A stretch of DNA of 64,000 nucleotides from Saussurea involucrata (lineage: Eukaryota > Streptophyta > Magnoliopsida > Asterales > Asteraceae). Location: NCBI GenBank assembly GCA_033807775.1, contig CM066313.1, forward strand, positions 92,513,484-92,577,483, in the 5' to 3' direction. The notes below the pieces were generated by a model. That model saw only the letters and a program-made list of their open reading frames with translations, was not told the DNA's origin and ran no database searches. How positions within the stretch are numbered: position 1 is the stretch's first letter; the number at the start of each line of letters is the position of its first letter. Both the position numbers and the translations under genes were made by a program. Positions 32,517 to 44,980 of the stretch are shown piece after piece.

Positions 32517-35430
32517 ATACTCCCCCCTTAAAAGAATTCCGTCCCTGGAATTCCTTATTGGGAAAAGATGCGGGTATCCTGTCCACACCAAAGCTGACAC
32601 TTTCCCAAGGCAATGCCACTTCTGACTCGGTCAACCACTTCATTAAAACGAGACATGGAACATTGGGTGCAATTCCTTCAGTTCATACGGTACTCTAACT
32701 CGCAGGCTACTGTTCCTACTCGATCGATCTTGATAACCGAAGATTACTAAGGCTTCTCATGCATCTATACTTCCTTTAAGGAGTAACTCGGCTATACCCT
32801 CCGCCACAACACGAGGTTCATTTACCAAGGGCCAAACACACACTTGACAGCTTGGCACAAGGCTAACCTTACGTTCCGACAGCTCACAACCCAGAGTTTC
32901 CTTCATCGCAATACAAGCACATTCTAGATCACTTCTCCCAACCGACAATCGTCTAAGCAGAATGACATTTCTCTTTCTCGGACCACCTCGACCCCAGATC
33001 GTCAACCATCTCTCATATCCTCACCACCTCACCACTCCATACTTATACGTAACTAAGGGTAGGAACCTCCAAACCCATCGTTGAAGTGTTCACCTACTCG
33101 AATTAAGCTTATCCCGAAACACATCAATTCCTCGCTCCTTGCCACGTTCGCTCAGTCATAAAACAAAACTCCGGTTATCCTCACTCGACTGGGAGGAGTA
33201 ACCATACTATTTTCACTAGTTTAATCACTACACGACCAAGTCGCTTAAACATTTCTCACAAAGTCACTACCTTAACTCATTCAGTTATCTTATCCACTTC
33301 TTTCCTGCACAAAATCCTACACCATCCCTTCCTCAATACTTTTTCCAAAAGTTCGCACACTTACCAATGGCAATCTACACAACACTGCACCTTTCGGCAT
33401 TACTGTCCAGCTTACTACTTCCAATTCACTCACTTATTCCGACAAACCATCTTCACCTCCCCACGTTAGCGTGGAGCACTGCCCACCAATCCTTACTTGC
33501 CCCTCTCTCCAGACCTATCCACATGCTGATATCACTTCCTCATTGCTTACATAACCAGACAATTGCACCAAGATGCTAACTTAAGGCATTCCACCAAGTC
33601 GTCTTGAAACGACACTAGTGTTCGACGTCACTACACATTCTTTAGTCTCCAACTTTTACTTTCTCAGACAATTCTTTCACACAAAGCCACAGCTCACAGT
33701 CCTTAAGGATTTCACATCTATTCCACCACATTTCGACTAACACACCCATCATCTCCTTTAAACTTCCAGTGATCCCAAAATATGCTTACTTAGCGACTCT
33801 TACAACTAAAAACACTTGGTTTCTCCTTTGGGTAACCACCCATCACCACTCCGTCATTCTATCCCGAACAAAATCATCCCACAACGTCCACTTACACCCT
33901 ACGTGCTCCAACATTATGGTTAACAAATCGCACACCTTATCCGAACCCCTAAAAAGGCCTCCATCTGATGCTTTCTCTCTCTCTAATCATCACATCACTA
34001 CGACACTAGCTGGCACATTTAACTTGACCATTACTGTCATTACACCTCCGCATACTCTTTGCCCATAACGTCACACTGCAGACCAGATCTCTCATGATCA
34101 TTCACACAATTAGAACTTGCCTTCACATTTTCTCGCATACACGATCGAGTCTATCTCGCTACTTTGTCCTTTCTCACTCTAGCTGAATTATAACTCCCTA
34201 GTTCCCAATTAGCTCAAATGTAATCGTTCTTGCTCGCTCTTTACGATCCGAGACCTTACATAAGCTGGACACAGTCCCTCACTGGACGATAGAATCTACA
34301 CACTTGCTTCGCTCGTGTTACATACCTCATCATTCTACGAACCCTCCATACTTCGTAAATAGAACGCTTAATCAAAACAAAACTTCTCATCCTCTTAGAA
34401 CCCCTACAAGGTGTTCTATCAACTTTCAACCTTCTGGTTCAAGTCTTCGGCCTCGACAATCTTACACAACCGTCGACTTCTACATCAATTGACAACCTGT
34501 AACTACCTTCTTAACTTATTCTATAACAGGGGTTCCTTACGGATCCTAATCCTTCCAACATATCATAATCAACTTCATGATCTGCCTCCCTCTTTTCGAA
34601 ACCTACTCATGTAACATCAACATTACAAGCTCACCTCGAAACTCAAACTCCCACGCCATAGACATTTCATTCTTCCTCACCACACTACTCATAACGAGTT
34701 GCAAAAACCATCACCTTGAAGGCTTCGAGTCCTTCCTCCGGACACAACCGTCCCTTGACAACCGTACTTCCAGTTACCGAACAAGGGTGCAAATCCTCAT
34801 ACAACCGACACTATAATCCACTTCCGACTCTACCCCTGTTCACCTTTCCTCTTGAACACAAATACTAAGGCTACAACATTCTTTCCTGATTTGTCCGACA
34901 CTTCTCCACTCTTGATGTTCTTCCTTAGCTTAACATGCAACATCCTACGACCTAGTGAGTTCATAGCCTTCATGCATGACAACGCAATAGAGAAATCATT
35001 TCGTACATTTTATCATTTTAAATAAACAACACTTGAGAACATTTTGGGTACACCCAACCCCATCACTCTTATAACTTCAATGCCCTGCACAACGATTCGA
35101 GAATCGCGCGCAAGCATCTTCCGTGAACCTTAATCTTACTCCATCCGAACGATGTTAGTACGCCATTGATATATTACATGAAAATCTTCTCATATGACAC
35201 AATTTTGAAAGAATTACCGACACAAAGTAAACCGGTCGGTTCTCACACTCATTTGTATGATATCAACAGGTCAAGAAGCATTTTGGTTATAAAAGAATGC
35301 AAGTAACCATTTTCCTGACCTTTTGCAAAAGTTTAACTTATCAAGAAATGAAATACTTTGCAAATCGTTAAGCTTGAAATTCCTTTGTGCAATGTGAGCG
35401 AAATCACCTTTTCTTTAAACATACTTTTGC
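32517..35430 (-). other. LARD internal region, part A (non-coding)
   Basis: It starts, on the minus strand, at the Athila insertion and ends in the polypurine tract CTTTTAAGGGGGGAG (about 32519-32534). All frames are broken by frequent stops. The part next to the insertion (35040-35280) matches 62240-62460 in inverted orientation. Nothing is recognisable as protein. Confidence 0.75.
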
Positions 35431-35435
35431 ACATG

Positions 35436-36714
35436 TGATAATGTCGATTTTCGACATTATTTCGGCTACTAAATCGAGTGGTTGTTGGGTGCTTTCAGGT
35501 GAAATAGTGGATTTTACTGATGAGTTTTATGAGATGTACAGTTAGTCGGCCTGGAAGGGAATTGAAGAGGATCGCGAGTACATTTTTCGAAGAAGAGCGC
35601 AAAATCAGGAAAAAGACGAAAGTGGAGCAAGCAGAAGCTGGCGCGCCTTTTGGCGCTACTTTTCTAGCACGGAACTAGCGCGGGTTTTTGAATGCACAAC
35701 ATTCCAGAGCTTGGCGCGCCTTGTGGCGCGACTTAAGTAGCGCCATAACTGGCGCCAACTCTCAGATACGATTTAAAAGCCCTATTTTCTAATTTTAGGG
35801 TTATCAATTAGACTAGGCAGCGGCTGTAGGGGATAGGCGATTTTTGGGAGTAATTTGGGAGCCCGAATACAGAGGTGACAGGAGATCAATTGGAAGACAA
35901 CAACGATTGAGTACGTGATCGTGGAAGGGATTCTTCTCAGGGAGTTGCTTATATTTTTCTGCAGAACTTTTCGAACATGGTTTCCTTTACGTCGTTTGTA
36001 ATCTTTCAGTTTTCTTTATACATCCCCAACATGAACTAAACTTCATGTTGGGGGGTTGGACGATGGATGATTCATAGATGTATGCTTCAAACGATTTTTA
36101 TTTCGGTTTTAATAGATGGATGACGTCTTTGAATTCATGCTTAATGCTTTTAATAAACTGATCACTTGTTAAATGATTTACTAACTCTTGAATGTTCGAT
36201 GGAAATCTCAAGATTTAGTTCGAATTCAATAGCCACCGAAGGGAATTAGTTAGAGATAATCCATTTCCTTCGGTGTTGTGTTCTAAACCAAACACTTCAA
36301 CTTAATTCAACTGTAAGATCAAAAGATGAACATCTCAATTAAGTGAAGTCTCGATGCAGCTTGGGAAAGTGTAACGAGTTCAGGTTTTACAAGTCATTAA
36401 TCATTTTAATCGTTTATATCTCGCTTTGAAGTCTTGCTAATTGAATTCATTCGGAGTCCAACCCTCCTTCTTCCCTCCTAATACTACTTTCAACTACGTT
36501 TAGTACTTTTATACGTTTGGCTAGTCAAGATATTTCAACAAACAAACCAAATCAATTTCCAATCGCTCAGTTAATAGTAACTATAGTCATTGCGATATTT
36601 AACACCTGGTTCCTGTGGGTTCGATACTCGTACTTCCGTACGTATTACTTGAGACGACACCGTACACTTGCGGTTAGTCAAGGGGGGGGGGGGGGGAGGT
36701 AACCCGTCCTATCA
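35436..36714 (+). repeat. 5' LTR of Athila copy 1
   Basis: It begins TGATAATGTCGA and ends CCTATCA. A perfect 10-bp hairpin (ATAATGTCGA/TCGACATTAT) starts at the third base. GGCGCGCC/GGCGCC-rich text lies at 35640-35760, and a run of about 15 G at 36682-36696. A short ORF across the G run (from 36517) is chance. Confidence 0.95.
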
Positions 36715-36720
36715 AGTTTT

Positions 36721-36738
36721 TGGCGCCGTTGCCGGTGA
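36721..36738 (+). other. Athila primer-binding site (tRNA-Asp type)
   Basis: TGGCGCCGTTGCCGGTGA is nearly complementary to the 3' end of tRNA-Asp, the usual Athila/Tat primer, six bases inside the LTR. Confidence 0.88.
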
Positions 36739-36920
36739 ACTTGTTTTGTGTTAATATCACTACCAGCTATAGAAATTATTATATTGAGCATTTTCTTTTA
36801 ATGCAATTTTAATTTTTATTTTAATCCTCCTTATTCGCGATTTCGATCCAAATTTCTTGCTACTGCGTTTTACGAGAACTAACTTGTATTCTATTCTTTG
36901 CTGCAGTTCACTTCTAGTTT

Positions 36921-38416
36921 ATGCTAAGGAGGAGTTCCTCTGGTGAACTCGAACCGTTTGATCCTGAGATTGAAAGGACTGCAAGGAGACTAAGGAGGCA
37001 AGCCAGATTCAGACTTCAGCAAGAAATGGAGGGTGTCAACAACAACAACAACATTCATGCGGAAGATTGGGGAGAGGGGTTGCCCATGGGTAATGGTCAA
37101 CCAATTCCAAATATGAATGCAAACAATCAGAACCACAACGTCAATCATGGTCTCAACAACATCAATAATGACGCCAACAATAATGTCAATCACGGTATTG
37201 GCAACAACTACAATGTTAATAATGGCGTCAATGACAATGTCAACAATGGGATCAATCTTAATCTCAACAACAACGCCAATCATGGGATCCACAACAATGT
37301 TAACAACAATGTAAATCATCCACCACCACCACGACAGAGGGTGCCTATGCGGAGTTTTGCCAACCCGAACATGGGGGCCGTACAGAGAGGGCCTTATGTC
37401 CCTCCAATTGCAGCAAACAATTTTGAAATCAAGACTGGCACCATCCAATTGGTGCAAGCAAACATGTTCGGAGGAGCAGCATCTGAAGACCCGCATAGCC
37501 ATTTGAGAACGTTCGAGAAGATTTGCAACACCTTCAAGGTGAATGGAGTTGACCCAGATTCGATCAAACTCCGACTCTTTCCGTTTTCACTGAGGGGTCG
37601 AGCAACTGAATGGGAAGAGAGTCTACCAAACGGGCAGATTCATACATGGAATGACATGGTGACAGCCTTCTTGAACAAATTCTTTCCACCGGGGCGAACA
37701 GCCCAATTGCTGTCAGATATCACCCATTTTGCCCAATGGGATCAAGAGTCTTTCTATGAGGCCTAGGAGCGGTACAAGGGTATGCTGAAAAAGTGCCCTC
37801 ATCATGGCTTGCAAGAATGGATGATCATCCAAACGTTCTTTGGAGGATTGCATCCACAACATAAGAATGACCTCACTTCCGCTGCTGGTGGTGCGCTGAT
37901 GAATATGTCATATGAGGACGCGTATGAGTTGATTGAGAATCTTGCGGAACATAGTTATGCCACTCCTCGGTCAGCCACTAGGAAGGTGGCAAGTGAGCAA
38001 GAAAGTGACGAACTGAAAGTTATTAAGGCGCAATTGGCAGCCATCACCAATCAGCTGAAAGGGACAGCAATTCAACCGTCATTCCAAGGAGATATGGGCT
38101 GCCAAGAACCAATGGGTTCACCTCAAGAGTTTCCTCCACCGGAGCAAGTGCAATTCCTTCAAAACCGCAACAACCGGCCGATGAATGACCCTTTCTCAAA
38201 TACTTACAATGAGGGATGGAAACGACATCCAAACTTCTCGTGGAGTCAACCACAGAACGCGCAAAAAGAGCCCATGTTCCAGCAACACCAGAACCAATTC
38301 GGTAATACTTCTAACTCTTCTACTCAATCTACTAACGTTTATCGTCCTCCAGGTTACAATCAACGGAGGCAAGAAGAGGGGCAAGGAAGTGAGAAGAAGT
38401 CCGGATTGGAGGAGAT
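36921..38416 (+). pseudogene. gag: Athila gag, first part, with one stop
   Basis: The frame opens MLRRSSSGELEPFDPE. An Asn-rich tract (about residues 38-132: NNNNN, NNVNNNVNH and similar) precedes the retrotransposon Gag domain (HSHLRTFEKICNTFKVNGV, FPFSLRGRATEW, HTWNDMVTAFLNKFFPP). A TAG at 37764-37766 interrupts the frame at a position where relatives usually have Trp; the same frame then continues. The Tekay element cuts it at 38416, and gag resumes at 46627 in frame. Confidence 0.9.
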
Positions 38417-40101
38417 TGTAATACCCCGGGTAAGTCCGTTAGTTAAATCCCCATTCCGTTAAATTTAATTAACTTTAAAATTGGAAGTTTAGGGTAAGTT
38501 TGGTGTTAAATTAGGAGTTAAGGGTGTTTTGGGTCGTTAATGGATAGTTTAGGGTTTAGAGGGTAAATATTGGTTAGATATTATCTCTTGGTAATAAGAT
38601 AATTCAAAAATATCAGAAACTCAGATATTATCATAAGGTGTGTGTGTGTGTTTTGTGGAGAAAGGAAGAAAAAGAAGAAAAGTAGGCTAAGGATTCAAAT
38701 TTATGCATTTGGAAGTGTTTGAGGTATGTTTTCTTTACATATTATGTGTATAATTGATAACTGAATGTTTCTGTTGGAGTAGAATAGTTAGAATTACATC
38801 TGGTATTGATTCAGCGGAATTCTGGGTAGAAATAGGGCAAAACCGACAGAGTTTTCCGGACACCATGAATGTGTCCGGATGGTTTTGTTGGAGGTATCCG
38901 GGTAGTTCTTTGATGCTATCCGGGTAGTTCTTTGTTGGTGTCCGGACAAGTCTTTTATCCGGGTAAGTTCCTTTTCCTATGTTGTCCGGGTAACTTGTGG
39001 TATCCGGATGACGTCCGGATTGTCCTGATTGTCCGGAAAAGTCCTGATTGTCCGGAAAAGTAGTGTTGTCCGGGTAACTTGTGGTATCCGGATACTTTAG
39101 CCGTTTGGTTATTTTTATCTAGTTTTTGAATGAGGACTGATTTTCTAGGGGCGCTGCCCCCAGACACCGCAAGGGCGTTGCCCCTTGACCCCATCCGCTA
39201 ACCGGGTAGCGGAACCCCCGTGTTAAGTCGCCTTAGGGGAACATTTGAGGATTTGAGTTCTTTAGAGTTCTTAGCCTTAGTAAGACTTATGTGTTTTATG
39301 TGGTAAAGAGATATCTGTATCTATGTGTTACAGATCCTGTGAATTCTGGGTAAAGGACTGAACCTGTTTAGAAGGCTTGGAAACGTGTTGATAAGCAACC
39401 AGGTGAGTTTTGCTTTGAAAACACTTTTTAACTGGAATACATATATCTGTGGAATTGAGAGTGAAATTATTGATAATTATGTGCTCGAATGTGAATTATA
39501 ATATAGTGAGATATTATATTTACATGTGTATTATAAATGTGTTATAATACGTTGGCCGGGTTTAAGACCGGTGTGATTGGCTATAGAACTTGTATAGCGT
39601 TGTTTGGCTGTAGATGTTGTGCAGCGTTGTATTTTATTAGCTGGCTTGCTACCACTAATATGGCCAGGAAGAAATGAGAAAGGAAGGTATATGATGTGTG
39701 AGTTCAATTGGATATGTGTAATTATGTGCGTGATTTATATGAATAAAGTTTATTTAAATGGTTTTAAACTAACAGGGGTTTCTCGCTTAGACCATCAGGT
39801 CTAACCCTCATTTTGTTTTAAAAATATGTATTCCAGGTGGCGGATCAAGTAAGGGCAAGTAAATAGAGTACGAATTGGAAGGCTAGTGAGAAGGACTATA
39901 AGATGAAGCTTTTGACTTATTTAGTAGTTGTATTGAAATGTTAAATGTTATGTATGTAAATAGTACAAGGATTGTATTTCAAATGTTTTCTTTCTATTGT
40001 AAAAGACTTCTGGACCGTACTTGAAATGTGAAGTTTGTTTGTTATATCTATTTGTGTTATATTGCGTGTTATGTTGTGTATATGGGATATGGGATGTTAC
40101 A
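38417..40101 (+). repeat. 5' LTR of the Tekay element
   Basis: TGTAATACCC...GGGATGTTACA. It carries a CCGG array (38864-39090), a GGGGCGCTGCCCCC block (39150), a hairpin cluster (39497-39625) and the TTAGACC-ATCA-GGTCTAA hairpin (39787-39804) before TTCCAGGTGG. Short ORFs inside (for example 39604) are duplicated in the other LTR and are not genes. Confidence 0.96.
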
Positions 40102-40103
40102 AA

Positions 40104-40115
40104 TGGTATCAGAGC
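40104..40115 (+). other. Tekay primer-binding site
   Basis: TGGTATCAGAGC, two bases after the LTR; complementary to initiator tRNA-Met. Confidence 0.95.
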
Positions 40116-40361
40116 CCTAGTTTAAGGGATTTAGGTATCAGTATCTGTACCTAGACTTAAACTGCATGCGAAGTAGGATGTCCCTATTATTATAGAACCT
40201 CGGGATACTAAGTATAAGGGGTAGAAGGAACATCATGTAAGGTAATTTCATACTACACCTGGCCAGTGTAATTGTATCTTACAGGTACATGTTTGAACTG
40301 GAATACCTTGTTATATGGGGTATGTGCTTGTGTGTATATTAAGCTTGTTTAAATCTACAGA

Positions 40362-43300
40362 ATGGCAAGTGGTACAAGAAATTCGAATCGAGGAGGAGGA
40401 AGAAATCCAAACAGAACTAATCCGCCAGTAGGAACAGGGGACAGGGGAGGCAGATCAGGGGGTAGAGTCGGGGGTAGAACGGGAGGTAGAGCTGGAGGTC
40501 GAGCCGGAGGCAGAACCCAACAGAATAGTACGGATTTCATTACCAGGGCTGATCTAATGGCAGAAATGGGAAGACTACAAGACAATATTCAAGCTATGTT
40601 CAACCAAACTCATAATACTGAAACAGAAGGACCAGACCCTACTCATGAAGAGGAGATGCCAATCACCCATACGGTCTTACCGGTAATGAGGAAATGTGAT
40701 TACAAGATGTTTCTTAGCTGCAGGCCTCCTACGTTTTCAGGGGATCGGGATCCAGTGAAAGCAATGAGATGGATGAAGGAAATTGAAGCCATTTTCAAAA
40801 CAAGCAAATGTGCGGATGAAGATAGAGAATTGTACGGGACAACCATGCTAAAAGGAGATGCATTGTATTGGTGGGAATCTTTTATACATTCTAAAGGATC
40901 TGACGTATATTCTACCCTCTATTGGGAAGAATTTGTGATAGCCTACAGGAACGCATTTTGTCCCCAAGCAGCCGTCAAACAACTGGAAGGGGAATTTATG
41001 AATTTACAACAAGGAAGCCTGTCCGTTCGAGATTATACTGCTAGCTTTCTGGAAAAGTCTCGGTTCGCAGAATACTATGTTGCTACGGAGGCAATGAAGA
41101 CGGAAAGGTTTATTTTCGGGCTGAACTCAGAGGTTAGAAGACTAGTGACTGCAAAAGGACCCGATACATTCTCAGCTGCAGTTGATGCCGCGGAGAATGT
41201 TGAACGAGATATGAGAAGAGATGCTGGGGATAAGAGTATCGGAAAGAGAAAGTAGGAAGGACCACAATACGACTCGAAGAAATCCCGATTTCAGAGGTAT
41301 GACAACCGCCCGCCTTTTCGACCAGCGGAAAGACCATGTCCGAAGTGCAACCGTGTCCATCAGGGAAACTGTCAAGGTGATTTACGAGCATGCTATAAGT
41401 GTGGGAAGACCGGACACGTCATCAAGGATTGTAAGGTAACGCGGCTATGTTTCTTATGCAATTCTCCGGATCATCTTCAGTCAAACTGTCCGCGGGGGAG
41501 GATACATCAAGGTGGGTCATCGGGCAGGCCAGCGATTGTTAAACCAGTAATACCGAGGTTGGAACCGCCAGTAACTAGGGGTCGTGCCTTTCAGATGACT
41601 GAGAAAGAAGCGGAGGAGATGCCGGATGTGGTCACAGGTACATTTTTGATAAACTCTACACGTGCTAAGGTGTTGTTTGATTCCGGTGCAAACCGATCGT
41701 TTATGTCACCTACATTTGCTGCTTGTCTGTGTTTGAAACCTAAAATGTTAGAACATGCTCTATTAGTAGATACTGCAAATGACAACCAAGTGTCGGTTAG
41801 TGAAGTATTTGATGGTTGTGTGATTAATATAGAGGGGTGTGGAGTGCCTATACAATTGTTTCCTATAACTTTAATAGAGTTTGACGTAGTAGTGGGAATG
41901 GACTGGTTAGCTGAGAATCAGGCTAATATAGTGTGTGATAAAAAGATAATAAATGTTGTATTGCCAGAGAAGGGACCGGTAGTGATTTATGGTGATCGTA
42001 GGAATCATCAGTCTTGCCTCATATCACTAGTAAAGGCACATAAGTGTGTAAATAAGGGTTGTCAGAGTTACTTGGCCTATGTGATAGATATTAAGCCGGA
42101 AAAGAATAGGATGGAAGATATTCCTATCGTTAGTGAATTCCCTGAAGTATTCCCTGAAGACTTGAACAATCTTCCGCCGGTTAGACAAGTAGAGTTCGGT
42201 ATAGACCTAATTCCTGGAGCCACTCCTGTAGCCCGTGCATCGTACCGTTTGGCACCTCCAGAGATGAAAGAGATGATGGCACAACTACAAGATCTATCCG
42301 ATAAGGGTTTCATCAGACCTAGTTCTTCGCCGTGGGGAGCACCAGTGTTATTTGTGAAAAAGAAAGATGGGTCGATGAGAATGTGTATTGACTACCGAGA
42401 ATTGAACAAGCGCACGATAAAGAACAAGTATCCGCTACCCCGAATTGATGATCTCTTTGATCAGTTAGTTGGAGCTTGCTATTTCTCCAAGATTGATCTA
42501 AGGTCCGGTTATCACCAGTTGAAGGTTAAAGAAGAAGACGTTTTAAAGACTGCTTTTCGAACGAGGTATGGTCATCATGAATTTTTAGTAATGCCATTTG
42601 GATTGACGAACGCTCCAGCAGCCTTTATGGATTTAATGAATCGAGTATGTAAGCCGTATCTCGATAAATTTGTAATTGTATTTATCGATGATATTCTTAT
42701 TTATTCTCGATCCAAGGAAGAGCACGCGCAGCATCTTCGTTTGATTCTAGAGCTACTGAAGAAGGAAAAGTTGTATGCGAAATTTTCTAAATGTGAATTC
42801 TGGCTAAGGAAAGTGCAATTTCTGGGGCACGTGGTTTCTGAGAAAGGTATACAAGTCGATCCGATGAAAGTGGAAACAGTTGAAAAATGAGAACATCCTA
42901 AGACAGCAACAGAGGTACGCAGTTTTCTGGGTTTAGCTGGTTACTATCGAAAGTTCATAAAAGACTTCTCTCGTATTGCAACACCTTTGACTAAGTTGAC
43001 TCGGAAAAATTTAAAGTTCGAATGGAAAGCAGAACAGGACGAGGCACTCAGAATATTGAAAGAGAAACTGTGCAGCGCGCCAATTCTGTCACTACCTGAA
43101 GGTTCTGAAGACTTTGTCGTCTACAGTGATGCGTCTAAATTGGGATTGGGTTGTGTGCTTATGCAGCGCGGAAAGGTTATAGCTTATGCTTCTCGCCAAC
43201 TGAAGGATCATGAAAGACAGTACCATACGCACGATATGGAGCTTGCTGCGGTCGTTTTTGCGTTAAAAATTTGGAGACATTATCTGTATGGTTCCAAATG

Positions 43301-44942
43301 TCAGATTTATACTGATCACAAGAGTCTCCAACACCTCTTTGATCAGAAGGAGTTAAATATGAGACAAAGGAGATGGTTGGAACTGCTGAATGATTACGAC
43401 TGTGAAATCCTTTATCACCCGGGAAAAGCGAATGTGGTGGCAGATGCACTCAGTCGTCAAGAAAGGAGCGGAACGATAAAAGTTATTTCGCTACGAACTG
43501 AACTCCTACCCAACTTAGTTGATGAATTACAAAAGTGTCAAGTGGAGGCTTATCAAGAGGAACACCTGAAATCAGAACGGTTAGTGGGAATGTCAGCATT
43601 GTTAGAAAGGGGTGATCGCGGGTTATTGTGTCTGGGGAACAGAGTGTGGGTACCTCGTTTGGGTGGACTACGTGATCGTGTTTTACAGGAAGCTCATCAA
43701 TCCCGTTTCTCTATTCACCCAGGTACAAACAAGATGTATAAAGACCTAAAGCAATTCTATTGGTGGCTGGGGATAAAAAGAGGGATTGCTCAGTATGTAG
43801 AACGGTGTGATACTTGTAATAAGGTAAAGATCGAACATCAAAAGCCATTTGGTCAACTGCAACGACTAGAAATACCTATGTGGAAGTGGGAGCAGATTAC
43901 CACGGACTTTATCACAAAGCTACCAAGAACTCCTAAGGGATTCGATTCTATTTGGGTGATCGTCGACAGGTTGACCAAGTCTGCACACTTCCTACCAATA
44001 AAAGAAACCGATTCATTGGAGCGATTAGCTAAGTTATACATTGATGAAATAGTAACTCGACATGGAGTTCCAATCTCGATCATTTCTGATCGTGATAGTC
44101 GTTTTACTTCAAGATTTTGGAGAAGTTTTCAAAGGGAAATGGGGACTCAGATAAAGTTAAGTATGGCGTATCATCCTCAAACCGATGGGCAGATTGAACG
44201 AACAATTCAGACCTTAGAAGATATGCTCCGGGCTTGCATTGTTGATTTTGGGGGATCTTGGGATAAGCATTTACCGTTAATCGAATTCGCTTACAACAAC
44301 AGTTATCATTCCAGTATACAAGCGGCACCATTTGAAGTATTGTATGGTAGGAAATGCCGAACGCCACTGTGCTGGAACGAAGTAGGAGAAAAACAACTAG
44401 CGGGACCGGAAATAGTTCAGTTAACCGTCGATAAGGTTACACAGATCCGAGAAAGATTGAAAGTGGCTCAAGATAGACAGAAGAGTTACGCTGATCGCCG
44501 TCGAAAGCCGTTGAAATTTCAAGTTGGGGATTACGTAATGTTAAAGGTTTCGCCGTGGAAAGGAGTCATCAGATTTGGTCGACAGGGTAAGCTTAGCCCA
44601 AGGTATATTGGACCATTTGCAATCACTGAAAGGATCGGGGAGGTAGCTTACAGATTAGATCTTCCACCAGAGTTGAGCAGAATTCATAATGCATTTCACG
44701 TGTCAAACTTCCGAAAGTGTTTAGTTACTCAAGATCAGGCAGTCTCCCTACCAGAGATACAAGTCGACGAAAGACTGAATTATGTAGAAGAGCCAGAAGC
44801 TATAGTTGATCATAAAGTTAAAGTGCTGCGGAATAAGGAGATCAGGCAAGTGAAAGTTCACTGGAGGCATCATAAAGGTCAAGATGCTACATGGGAATCA
44901 GAGACGGAAATGAGAGCCAAATACCCTCACCTTTTTGCTTAA
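40362..44942 (+). pseudogene. gag-pol: Tekay gag-pol polyprotein with two in-frame stops
   Basis: One frame of about 1526 codons starts MASGTRNSNRGGGR (Arg/Gly-rich). Domains: Gag (about 40700-41200), zinc knuckles CPKCNRVHQGNC, CYKCGKTGHVIKDC and CFLCNSPDHLQSNC (41335-41490), aspartic protease VLFDSGANRSF (about 41680). RT follows with its FIDDIL site (about 42685), RNase H YSDASKLGLGCVL (about 43120), the integrase zinc site and catalytic TTDF, ISDRDSRF, QIERTIQ (43690-44210), and a C-terminal chromodomain (44780-44930), which directs insertion to marked chromatin. A TAG at 41253-41255 and a TGA at 42888-42890 each replace what appears to be Trp. There is no frameshift, so apart from two changes the protein is complete. 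Confidence 0.94.
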
Positions 44943-44965
44943 CCGAATTCCGGGACGGAATTCTT

Positions 44966-44980
44966 TTAAGGGGAAGATGA
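44966..44980 (+). other. Tekay polypurine tract
   Basis: TTTAAGGGGAAGATGA-like purine run directly before the 3' LTR, the primer for plus-strand synthesis. Confidence 0.85.

Noticed and set aside
32757..33005. 82-codon minus ORF in the LARD interior
   Set aside because: Surrounding frames are closed and no retrotransposon domain is recognisable; expected by chance at this composition.
36517..36702. ORF in the Athila LTR with a poly-Gly end (and its twin at 57091)
   Set aside because: Encoded across the G run and present in both LTRs; composition and position show it is chance.
39604..39804. 66-codon ORF repeated identically at 46129
   Set aside because: Identical because both lie in the LTR pair; no domain, and it overlaps hairpin structure.
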